From Acanthaster planci (taxonomy: Eukaryota > Echinodermata > Asteroidea > Valvatida > Acanthasteridae), in contig NW_019091632.1 of NCBI RefSeq assembly GCF_001949145.1, positions 1-64,000 of the forward strand: DNA of 64,000 nucleotides. Direction: 5' to 3'. Position numbers and translations under genes: made by a program. This document shows, in pieces, positions 36,801 through 42,700 of this stretch (position 1 is its first letter; each line of letters opens with the position of its first letter). Below the pieces are notes generated by a model. The model was not told the DNA's origin. It was given only the letters and a program-made list of their open reading frames with translations, and did not search any database.

Positions 36801-36921
36801 CCTCAACGCCAAAGCCACCGATGCTGGCACCACGTCACCTGCTGCAGAGACGCCGGCGGGCTTTGACAATGCCCTGTACGTCTCGTCATCCGATAAAGCC
36901 GCAATTGTAACAGAAGCATAA
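6771..36921 (+). CDS. Gene B: twelve-CTLD receptor with a PAN/apple domain, mannose-receptor-like tail
   Basis: This is a large type I endocytic lectin receptor, 1912 residues from 42 exons. Coding exons: 6771-6819, 9030-9178, 9574-9686, 10506-10645, 11020-11237, 11842-11933, 12494-12588, 12776-12905, 13700-13782, 14009-14128, 14282-14353, 14683-14715, 15111-15278, 15886-15974, 16428-16578, 16756-16794, 17037-17207, 18116-18232, 18918-19034, 19469-19702, 20209-20430, 21509-21675, 22376-22480, 22923-23038, 23300-23451, 24469-24677, 25099-25247, 25588-25646, 25768-25938, 26695-26730, 27375-27550, 28098-28168, 29327-29421, 29750-30010, 30517-30665, 31138-31243, 31886-32136, 32401-32572, 33308-33565, 35342-35506, 36220-36270, 36704-36921. 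Phases match at every junction and the total, 5739 nt, divides by three. Vertebrate mannose-receptor family members have 8 or 10 CTLDs plus ricin-type and fibronectin-II domains. I see neither extra domain here, and the PAN domain is an addition. Likely role (inference): capture and uptake of glycans or glycoproteins. Confidence 0.85.
6820..9029 (+). other. Gene B intron 1 (2.2 kb)
   Basis: I looked for a ricin-type or fibronectin-II exon, expected after the signal peptide in vertebrate mannose receptors, and found none. The intron is AT-rich with a T/G-rich tract near 7640-7700. There is no clear mobile element. Confidence 0.55.
9030..10645 (+). CDS. Gene B CTLD1 (three exons; EPN, WND)
   Basis: The exons are 9030-9178, 9574-9686 and 10506-10645, about residues 17-150. 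The domain opens CGGSWLQFGDQCY, then YWIGYYD and FEWVDG. The second half has WKPGEPND, GEDCAEI and QWNDQAC, ending YYICS. EPN with WND and the following acidic residue is the signature of mannose/GlcNAc/fucose-type calcium-dependent sugar binding in the CTLD family. The acceptor at 9029 (cttcaaag) is weak but is the only one that fits the phase. Confidence 0.85.
11020..12588 (+). CDS. Gene B CTLD2 (three exons; QPD)
   Basis: The exons are 11020-11237, 11842-11933 and 12494-12588, about residues 151-285. The domain has CDQSKGW, GGHLVSY, YFIGLTDR, YHWIDG and YNNWDANQPDNHGGANC, then WKTIDC. QPD is the galactose-type version of the sugar motif, followed by a Gly-Gly. WND is replaced by WKT, so calcium coordination may be weakened. 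The donor after 11237 is gtacca, non-ideal but phase-consistent. Confidence 0.8.
12144..12287. repeat. Fold-back (hairpin) element in a gene B intron
   Basis: Arms of about 65-70 bp run from 'cttatcgcgaatactgcatgg' near 12146 to its near-reverse complement ending 'gataag' at 12286. The centre is an AT-rich spacer near 12217. Arm identity is high with scattered mismatches, so this looks like a fold-back MITE. Confidence 0.7.
12776..14353 (+). CDS. Gene B CTLD3 (four exons; degenerate sugar site)
   Basis: The exons are 12776-12905, 13700-13782, 14009-14128 and 14282-14353, about residues 286-420. The domain has CAPGWTYHNGQCY, IYIGI, YVNWASGQP and QWESRDC, ending GFICKI. EPN is replaced by QPT and WND by WES. 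The fold cysteines remain, so a structural or protein-binding domain is likely. This domain has an extra intron compared with its neighbours (phase 1 at 14128/14282). Confidence 0.78.
14683..14715 (+). CDS. Gene B linker mini-exon between CTLD3 and CTLD4
   Basis: This is a 33-nt exon, phase 1 at both ends, with acceptor ttttttcgacag and donor gtgagt. It encodes a short Val/Pro/Ser linker (QAVTSVPPDI) and can be skipped without a frameshift. Confidence 0.6.
   Translation, partial: GKRLLQYLPI
15111..16578 (+). CDS. Gene B CTLD4 (three exons; EPN, WND)
   Basis: The exons are 15111-15278, 15886-15974 and 16428-16578. The domain has CDPGWDLHGDFCYYF, HLVSIHS, HWIGLHD, FVWTDG, NWGSGEPNNAG, GEDCV and IWNDINC, ending YICKR. 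Both calcium-site motifs are intact, so this is a good candidate for active mannose-type binding. Confidence 0.86.
16756..16794 (+). CDS. Gene B linker mini-exon between CTLD4 and CTLD5
   Basis: This is a 39-nt exon, phase 1 at both ends (acceptor tttccag, donor gtaagt). It encodes a Pro/Thr/Asn linker (GSNVNTPAPPPT). Confidence 0.6.
17037..19034 (+). CDS. Gene B CTLD5 (three exons; EPN, WND)
   Basis: The exons are 17037-17207, 18116-18232 and 18918-19034. The domain has CGLGWEYEGSGDRCYSF, HLISIADFNEQ, IWIGADD, FRWTDG, INWAAGEPNNDG, GENCGEL and TWNDNKC. The Gly before EPN is built across the intron. The last acceptor follows an unusual run of ten C and nine T at 18891-18909. Confidence 0.85.
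17458..17899. mobile_element. Terminal-inverted-repeat MITE in the CTLD5 intron
   Basis: The right end reads inward from 17899 as CAGGGTGTCCACATAAAAGT and continues to 'gataaaaattac'. The left end from 17458 carries the same about 38-bp sequence with a few mismatches (tgtccacataaaa, then gataaaaattac). The right side is flanked by TA, as expected for Tc1/mariner-type insertion. At about 440 bp with no transposase it is a non-autonomous element. Confidence 0.7.
19469..19702 (+). CDS. Gene B PAN/apple domain exon
   Basis: This single 234-nt exon, phase 1 at both ends (acceptor ttcatcag, donor gtaaag), covers about residues 716-793. It encodes YFIPSRLRKLAQ, an ECAKEC pair, LCRSFDYG, ECRLNT and the end FDYYER. 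Four cysteines, the C-x3-C helix, the 'C.SFDY' strand and the 'YYER' end are typical of the PAN/apple fold, a protein- or glycan-binding module. It sits between CTLD5 and CTLD6 and was probably added by exon shuffling. I know no PAN domain in the vertebrate mannose-receptor family. Confidence 0.78.
20209..22422 (+). CDS. Gene B linker and CTLD6 (EPN, WND)
   Basis: The exons are 20209-20430, 21509-21675 and the first part of 22376-22480. A Thr/Pro linker is followed by CPSNDWLPYGDNCYRV, LASIANMNE, AWLGMSD, YEWLDG, FTNWVYYEPNNSG, DEDCIEM and QWNDSPC, ending SVCKI. The donor at 21676 must be gtaact (phase 0); the gtgtaa one frame away would break the WND exon. Confidence 0.84.
20752..20785. repeat. 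Perfect 34-bp palindrome in the CTLD6 intron
   Basis: CCGTCAAAATCGCTCCC is followed directly by its exact reverse complement with no spacer. Weaker symmetry continues outward (gcgttg on the left, caacgc on the right). It may be the core of a fold-back MITE. Confidence 0.75.
22423..24591 (+). CDS. Gene B CTLD7 (QPD)
   Basis: The exons are the end of 22376-22480, then 22923-23038, 23300-23451 and the first part of 24469-24677. The domain has CQSGWQAYLGSCFRF, GGHLASLSH, VWIGI, YEWSDG, YTNWGQAQPDSSMGQC and YWYNTAC, ending PYVCES. The Asp of QPD is formed across the intron at 23451/24469. WND is replaced by WYN. The joining of exon 22376-22480 to 22923 uses donor gtagaa in phase 0. Confidence 0.8.
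24317..24425. repeat. Short imperfect inverted repeat in the CTLD7 intron
   Basis: 'agagctacggctaggtct' near 24338 and 'agacctagacctagctct' near 24394 are inverted near-copies, with weaker symmetry outward. It may be a small MITE. Confidence 0.4.
24592..25938 (+). CDS. Gene B linker and CTLD8 (EPN, WND)
   Basis: The exons are the end of 24469-24677, then 25099-25247, 25588-25646 and 25768-25938. A Pro/Thr linker precedes CAAGWIGYGSYCFR. DLASYHSSDEE, YWVGLND, FQWSDG, NWGPGEPNNYDG, NENCVEV and GWNDIIC follow, ending WICEV. Both calcium-site motifs are intact. The N-terminal part is split after CFR in phase 0. Confidence 0.85.
26413..26435. repeat. Small hairpin in a gene B intron
   Basis: TGCGGTGTTA, a 3-nt loop, then TAACACCGCA form a perfect 10-bp stem. 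No function can be assigned. Confidence 0.5.
26695..26730 (+). CDS. Gene B linker mini-exon between CTLD8 and CTLD9
   Basis: This is a 36-nt exon, phase 1 at both ends (acceptor ttccatag, donor gtaagt). It encodes a Val/Pro/Thr linker (VPVRPPTTPVT). Confidence 0.6.
27375..29810 (+). CDS. Gene B CTLD9 (EPN, WND)
   Basis: The exons are 27375-27550, 28098-28168, 29327-29421 and the first part of 29750-30010. The domain has CPSDPDWYLRGTDCYYI, GGHLVSIHSADEN, YWIGLRE, KWSDG, ARWANNEPNDADG, SEQCVQM and TWNDQNC, ending PFVCKK. Both calcium-site motifs are intact. Confidence 0.84.
28306..29012. repeat. Degenerate GACTTG/CAAGTC repeat region, inverted overall
   Basis: On the left (28306-28360) the word CAAGTC(A) recurs. 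On the right (28838-29012) its reverse complement GACTTG recurs many times, often as GACTTGACTTG or with GGACTG variants. Mixed copies lie between, near 28435-28500. The two ends face each other like a decayed fold-back repeat inside the CTLD9 intron. Confidence 0.6.
29811..31243 (+). CDS. Gene B linker and CTLD10 (degenerate, extra cysteine)
   Basis: The exons are the end of 29750-30010, then 30517-30665 and 31138-31243. A Thr/Pro linker is followed by CMDGWVKMGSKCYRI, VWIGLND, FYWVDG, TNWMGQNPS, GDECVKM and VWDDVMC, ending YACMM. EPN is QNP-like and WND is WDD. An extra Cys, beyond the six of a long-form CTLD, is made from the split codon t|gc at 30010/30517. Confidence 0.8.
31886..32572 (+). 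CDS. Gene B CTLD11 (two exons; EPS, WDD)
   Basis: The exons are 31886-32136 and 32401-32572. After an acidic linker (DTQYDPNPEYFSD) come CKQGYFSYGTACFKL, YLASVKNEFE, MWIGMEL, YGWVDG, AWDENEPSGG, GEGCV and RWDDTLC, ending FVCKY. The site is close to canonical (EPS for EPN, WDD for WND), so activity is uncertain. Confidence 0.82.
33308..35506 (+). CDS. Gene B linker and CTLD12 (two exons; EPN, WND)
   Basis: The exons are 33308-33565 and 35342-35506. A Pro/Thr linker precedes CPDGWKAFGQYCYKF. QLASIHSKQEND, LWIGLQK, LEWTDG, YWKEGEPNNNEELC and LWNDEHC follow, ending YVCKM. Both calcium-site motifs are intact in this membrane-proximal domain. The intron between its two exons holds a mariner relic. 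Confidence 0.86.
33938..34745. mobile_element. Mariner-type transposon relic, deleted
   Basis: Terminal inverted repeats of about 38 bp lie at 33938-33975 (starting CAGGGTGTTTC) and 34708-34745 (ending CACCCTG), each bordered by TA, the Tc1/mariner target. At 808 bp the element is shorter than a full mariner (about 1.3 kb). Between the ends is a remnant of the transposase N-terminus. It sits in the CTLD12 intron of gene B. Confidence 0.82.
34270..34459 (+). pseudogene. Mariner transposase N-terminal remnant
   Basis: Starting at ATG 34270 the frame reads MVQLTSEQRIF, then a TGA stop at 34318-34320. After the stop it resumes as helix-turn-helix-like sequence with AFREAFRD, KTIRASVKKYE and THGTSLNR. 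This matches the N-terminal DNA-binding half of mariner-type transposases. The catalytic half is missing, so it is non-functional. Confidence 0.7.
35551..35640 (+). repeat. tRNA-derived SINE-like element
   Basis: A perfect box A, TAGCCCAGTTGG, lies at 35562-35573. A box B-like GGTTGCAATCC lies at 35606-35616. Spacing and order are those of an internal pol III promoter. The flanks do not close a tRNA acceptor stem, so a SINE fragment is likelier than a tRNA gene. A (GT)10 tract follows at 35673-35692. Confidence 0.6.
35673..35692. repeat. GT dinucleotide microsatellite
   Basis: About ten GT units lie in the intron after CTLD12. Confidence 0.85.
35890..35950 (+). repeat. Dispersed repeat copy 2
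   Basis: This is the counterpart of 5484-5548: a G-run, aattcaaaag, a cgg/ctcgttcagcatgat block and a gagaaa end, in the same order. Confidence 0.45.
36220..36270 (+). CDS. Gene B stalk mini-exon
   Basis: This is a 51-nt exon, phase 1 at both ends (acceptor cccatctag, donor gtaaga). It encodes a Thr/Ser/Pro/Gly stalk (TNSTGEPQVTKSPQTG) with an NST glycosylation sequon just outside the membrane. Confidence 0.65.
36529..36586. repeat. 29-bp perfect tandem duplication
   Basis: The unit 'tttgtatagcatggaatagc...' occurs twice, at 36529-36557 and 36558-36586, in the last intron of gene B. Confidence 0.85.
36704..36921 (+). CDS. Gene B last exon: membrane segment and endocytic tail
   Basis: The exon encodes a hydrophobic segment at residues 1845-1869 (GGVVGIILGILVLVLLVAMV onward) and a stop-transfer KR. 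A 43-residue tail ends at TAA 36919-36921. The tail holds GFDNALY (nt 36862-36879 for FDNALY). It matches the FxNxxY internalisation pattern and closely resembles FENTLY in the mannose-receptor tail and FDNPVY in the LDL receptor (established). Downstream SSSD and the acidic C-terminus could be phosphorylation sites (inference). Confidence 0.87.
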
Positions 36922-37573
36922 AAGCACTGTTGGAGGGGAATGCATCCCTTTTTAGTGGCACACAGGAAATGACGAAATTTGTAATCCATGTTTAGAATCC
37001 ATTAACGGAGCAAGCAGGGTTGCTCCCTTCTCAACTTACGAGATCATAATTTTAAATTGAGGGAGCTTTTACCGCTGTTAGTGATCAGTTACCTGCTATC
37101 AGTCAATGAATACTTGGTCTGTAAAATTCCAGAGAATTGGGCGGTTAGAAGTTGCATGTAATATATGAAAAGGCGTCTTATCATAGGTTTGTCATAGGAA
37201 ACAATTTGTAGTCCCATCTGGACAGTTTAAATGATTGTTAAGGTAAGAAACATTATTCATGTTTCACCAGATTTTAATCATCAAGGAAAATTACCAACAT
37301 ACAAACATTTCTCTGACAAACTGATCAACAAAACCCTTCCGCAACTTGACACAAAGTTTAGTCTCAACCAATTTGAGTTCTGAACCTTCAAAGCTTTCAT
37401 TGTTAACAAAATTTGCACTATTATGGCCGATACATAACACTCGCTGACTATTTCATTGTCAAAATGATTAGATAGCTTGCTGGAGTACATATTTTTGATT
37501 TGATCAAGTACAAAATTGTGCACTTGATGGATTTGACAAAAAATTTCATGGGCATTGACATTTAGCCTCTTTG

Positions 37574-37579
37574 AATAAA
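37574..37579 (+). terminator. Candidate poly(A) signal of gene B
   Basis: AATAAA lies about 650 nt after the gene B stop. It is the only clear hexamer I see on this strand in the spacer. Confidence 0.45.
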
Positions 37580-38353
37580 AGTGCAAGAAGAAAACTAGGG
37601 ATTTCCACTTGTGCGTATGTAAAATATCAGTATTCAGAATAAGAGTCTGATTAAGTAGCCATTTTAAAGGCAATTCTAGCACAGTTTACAACCTTAAAAA
37701 TTCAATGCGGCAAAGAAGTTTTGATAAATGATATTACTTGAGGTGACAGTTTTACAGAAAACGTGAATGTGCGTCAGATTGCAACAAAACCGGAAGCTAC
37801 AGGATGTTCACTTCAGCATACAAAATATCTTAGCAGATGCTGTCAAACTTTATACCTCCATGTAAGACAGACTTCCCACTGCAACTTACAAGTACTGTAA
37901 GAAATTATACATTTCTGTATTTGTAAATGGTTTAAAGGTGTCTGAAGTTAAGACCACATTTAAGCATTCTGTGTCAAAACAAACAGTACTTTCTTTCACA
38001 AAAACAGATCGTTTACTGCACTTTTCAAGTCTTTCCCAAGTAAAAATTCTTGTCCAACTTCCCTGAGGGAAAAAAATTACTGGGTAAATATGACGACTCT
38101 AATATAGTCTGTTAATAAGGCTTTACACCATGCTCCATGATAGAAATAGAAATCCGCACAGTAGATACATGTCAGATTCTTCCGTCTGATAACGTGAATC
38201 GATGGTGTTTTCACCAAGTGACAAAACTTCTGTATCGTGCAAAATGGACAATCCAAGATAACTGCATTGGGAAATATCCTCACATTTCACAATACACTTT
38301 CTACTACATGCACTTGGTTACTTTGGATTTAGGAAATTTTGGCACTGTTTGGC

Positions 38354-38359
38354 TTTATT
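38354..38359 (-). terminator. Candidate poly(A) signal of MARS1
   Basis: TTTATT on + is AATAAA on -, about 545 nt downstream of the MARS1 stop. Confidence 0.45.
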
Positions 38360-38901
38360 CACTGCTATTCAAAACTATCCTGTAGAAATAATGTCTTCAT
38401 TAAACAGTAATTCATTGATAAAATTTTCCTTCACTTCATGACAAAAGCAAACCGTGAAGATCTTTATATTCTTGTCACTTTGTGAAAACATAAATTCATG
38501 AGATAATATTCAGATTACTGTTACATTTAAACAAGAGTACACATGCTCTTTTTCAACCTTGTTTACGTGCATATATAGGCTCGCATCCTGATTCATGCAG
38601 AATAATGTATGGTCCCCTTTTTGCCCTGTTAATGAGGTGAGTTTTTTCAAATGTTTGTTTACAATCATAAAAAAGTAAACATCATTTTGCTTGGAAACTT
38701 TGTTGAATTGTTCTTTCCATCAAATCAGATGAAGTGGCCGGAAAAACTCAAGATCAAAAAATTACTGATTTTCCAAAGTTTTTGGTAACCCCATAAAAGT
38801 AGGGATGAAGTTTTGCACGATGGCCTGAAATGAAGGCATGGCTATTGCACCTGACAATATAACAACTTCAGATGCCTCGGTAACTTGGACCCGGGTTCAT
38901 C

Positions 38902-39728
38902 TCATTCAGAGTTTTTTGATTTTTCCTCTTTCTTCTTTCCTCCTTTTTTCCTCTTCCCCTTGGAGGATTCCACAGGGGTCGGGTCCTGACCCGAGGTCAG
39001 TGCCAACTCTTGCTTGAGGGCCAGCAGCTTCTTCACCTCCTTCTCGATCTCTGATTTGTCGGCCTTCTCTGACTTCAGCTTGCGCACGATGTTTCCCTAA
39101 AAAAGAGTCAACAGCAGGATCATTTTGCTATTACCTAAAAGCCTTACCCATAAGAATATTTCTATTCACTATGGACATGGCGGAGGAGAACTTCGTCAAA
39201 GAGCAAAAAATGACTGCATTCTGGAAGCAAAGATTTCACAGCTTTACTATCGCTGTCCCATACTTTCAAGTTAGATATTTCAGAGTTATTTGGCAGTCTT
39301 GATTTTCTGATTTATGCAATTCGTATACACTGTGTTCAACATATGGCTCTGCTCCAGCATTGAAATATAACATGCAGTCTCCGTAGTTCATGACCTTGTG
39401 AGAAAAGTAATTCACAGTGTGCTCAGATCAGACTTGAACCCATAACTTCCTGCTTGCTAGCTGTAGAGGTCTCTCTGTAAAAAACACCGATCTTTCTAGG
39501 GTCAGCTGACCAGTCCACTGCGCATCATCAACATGTAGGGAGGGTGGTTTCAAGGTTAGTTGGTATAAATTTGGTGCCAACAAATATAAATTAACAGGAG
39601 CAACTAACCTGCTTGGCAACCTCATCGGTCAGCCGTTTGACCTCACTGGCATCGCCAGCCGGTGCAGCTGGGCCGTCAACGGGCACTGAACTAACTGGTG
39701 CTGCTTTTGGGTCACCAGAGTCACCAAC
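38902..39728 (-). CDS. MARS1: MARS1 exons 16-17: WHEP domain and basic tail
   Basis: The exons encode a Pro/Ala linker, then [20 protein letters not shown] and [18 protein letters not shown], the helix-turn-helix WHEP repeat used for tRNA binding. A tail rich in Lys ([11 protein letters not shown]) ends KNSE with TGA at 38904-38902. The intron between the two exons interrupts the WHEP helix pair at KQ/GN. Confidence 0.94.
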
Positions 39729-42700
39729 CTGTGTAATAAGACAGTGCGAATGTGACACGTGTCAACAGAAAAAAAAATACCAACTTCCACTACGTTGTGT
39801 ATCATGTTCAACATTTACTGTTGCACTAAACTACTCTAAGGAGATGCAGGAGATGCCATTACTCGGTGCCACCACATGCGAGGTAATCCTTGAACTTGAG
39901 AGCTCGCGCACAGCCTACCAGTGTAAGAGGAATGTGTACCACCTGCTTGCAAATGAGGTACCACTGCAGAATTGACTTCTAATTTTGGTTTCATCGACAT
40001 GAAGAATTATGTACAATAACTTTCAACACTGAATATGGAGGAAAAGGTTGAAATGTTTGAAAAAAATTGTTTGCTCCTAAAAGGATTCTGAATTAGTATC
40101 AAGTAGAAAATATTTTCCCATGTCAAACAAAAAATGTGTTCACCTAATCTGTTACCCTAAATGTTACGTAATACAAAGTCCGATATAGAAAAATCACATT
40201 AAAAAATGGAATGGAATCCGACTGTCTTATACTATGACTGAATTCTAAACATTTTAGCGGGTAATTTCATGTAGCTGAGCAAAATACACTACTCTGGGAA
40301 CAGCATAATTTATACTATGGCCATTTATAAATACCTCTTTACATTGCTCGGTGAAAGTTTGGAGAGGCCACAGTTTGAGAACTTTAAAACGAATGAATCG
40401 GCCAAGAAGGACATTTTTAAATTTGACAAATCCCGAGGAGAAAAAATAGGAAGTTCTCACCTGTTTCTGCTGACCGGAGAATTTCTTCTTGAGACTCTCA
40501 ATTAGGGAAGGTTCTAACTTGCCAAATAGTGGCTTGGGCTGGTGAAAGAGCGACAATCTTGGTCAAAACCAAAATGACATCCCAACAGACGTGTCTTCCC
40601 TTTGGGTTAATTTTCAAAATCTTTTTTCAGCAGTAGTCAACTTTTCTGTAAGATTCTAACGAAATTAATGGAGAACACCAGGTTTTTAATATCGCTAAAG
40701 TATGGTAATTACGCAAAGATGGGATACGCACGCTGTTGGATTTTATGGGATTCAGTACTCAGAGTTGGAGCAGAACTTGAAATTAACTTTGAAAATAAAG
40801 GTTTCAACCCAACAGGTAAAAAATGATATCATTCAACCATTAATCCTACAGGATTCTCTGCATCATTTCATGAAAATATAACTAAATTCCTTCACTTTTA
40901 CTTGACAATGTTTTAAAATTCCAGGATTATTATTTTGACCTATTTCAAGTTTGACATGTCTACAGTGTTGTCGAAGAATTATCAGATGTGGTCAGAATAT
41001 AACATACTGACTACTTTCTCTTTTGGGCCAATCTCATTCCCTGACTTTCCCTAATTTGAGGCATTTTTCTCGCATTCCCTGGTCAATTAGCTTAATCGCC
41101 CTAGCTTTCTTTAGGGACAACTTGTTCTTGTGGGCTGAAACCAAAAGCACCGTGAGGACAAAACCAAGTTTGAGCTCAGCAGAACCTCTCCAGGTCCATC
41201 TTCACTTACCGTCCCGATCTTGTGGCCTGTCTCCAGGTAGCATACAAACTTCTCAGTGATGACGTTGCATTCCGGCGGAGCGTTGAGCTGCTCCTGGATG
41301 GTGCGGCTGGTTAACGGCATGTAGGGCAGCAGCATGGTGGATACCAGGCAGGAGATGTTCGTGCACAGGCCAATCACGCCGCCCGCTCTGGCTCTGAAGC
41401 AGAAAAAGGGGGCCAAAGTGAAAATAAAGCAAGTTTCAGGAGGGACAATGGAAACTGACACAAGCAGGGTTAGAACCTCCATATCTGTCACTGCCTTTAT
41501 TCTGAGTGTGAGCTGAACACAGACACTTACGAACTATGAGAGAGGAGCAAACAAAATTATAAATGGCTTCTCTGGAAGAGTTTTGGTACATTATCTTGGA
41601 AATTGCAAATTTGAATCCTGCTTGGCAAGAGCTTTTTGGTCAACGGAAAACTAATTAAAGGTTAATTAGGTCAGTTTTTTATTGTTGATAAAGTAAAAAA
41701 AAAAAAAAAGACTGAAGACACATTCGATCTGAATGTGTGCAAAGACTGAAAGACTAGGCTTCCTCAGGTGGTATTCGAACCCATGACCCAATGCTTACAA
41801 GTGCAGAGTTCACCCCGAGGATTGTAGACAACGACTGAAGGAACAGGCTTCCATGAGTGGTATTTGAACCCATGACCTCCCTGCTTACACGCGCAGAGGT
41901 CCACCTAGAGGTCTCATCACCAGGTGGAATACTGGAAGATGAACCCAGTCACATTCTGCAGGCGAAGTTCACGAGACTGCTGCCGACGCCTGATCCCTCC
42001 CACTCACCTCTCCTTGTCTCCACCCTTGACCAGCACCCAGGGCTGATTGGCCTGTATGTGCTGGTTGCCCAGGCGGGAGATGTTGAGGATGTGGCGCAGG
42101 GCATCCCGGATCTTGGACTTCTCCAGCAGCTGCTTGTAGGAGGTCAACTCGCGAGTGACCAGTGCCAGCAACCGCTCGTCGTCCTCCTCCAGGGTCATCT
42201 CGGGGACGACACTGCCAAAATTCTTCTCGAGGAATGTCAGGGACCTTTTCAATAAGATGAGTGAAAAAGTGGTTCATTTTCAGAGGGGTCCTATTTTAAG
42301 AGACAAAACAGAAGTCATGCAAACAATTTATTTGCATTTTAAATTAATTTCCATTTTCCCTGAATCTGATCACTAATGAACACTTTTGCGTAGGGGTGGT
42401 CCCCCAAAACCTTTTTATGAACAATTTATGTTGACGGTTCCCTTGGCCGTACCTCTTCGTTTTGCAACCCTAACTCCTAACTGCCTCTAGCACTGTTCTT
42501 TTCAGAGAAAGGGAAGCCTTGTGTGGAAACGATTCAGACACATAAGGATGACACAAACTACACCATGTTGACCTGCTTTGTTCTCAGGACCCACACAGAG
42601 ATTGAAAGGTTGGCAAACCTGTGCACACAGTCCAACATCAAGATGTTCAATGGCAGACAAAAGTGCGAAAGAGGGCCACAGGTATCACTCAACAGAACAC

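Larger units (their letters stand above)
36922..38901. other. Convergent 3' UTR region between gene B and MARS1
   Basis: The spacer is about 2 kb and AT-rich, with no coding exon. On + there is AATAAA at 37574-37579. On - there is AATAAA at 38354-38359. If used, the two transcripts would end about 0.8 kb apart without overlapping. Confidence 0.6.
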
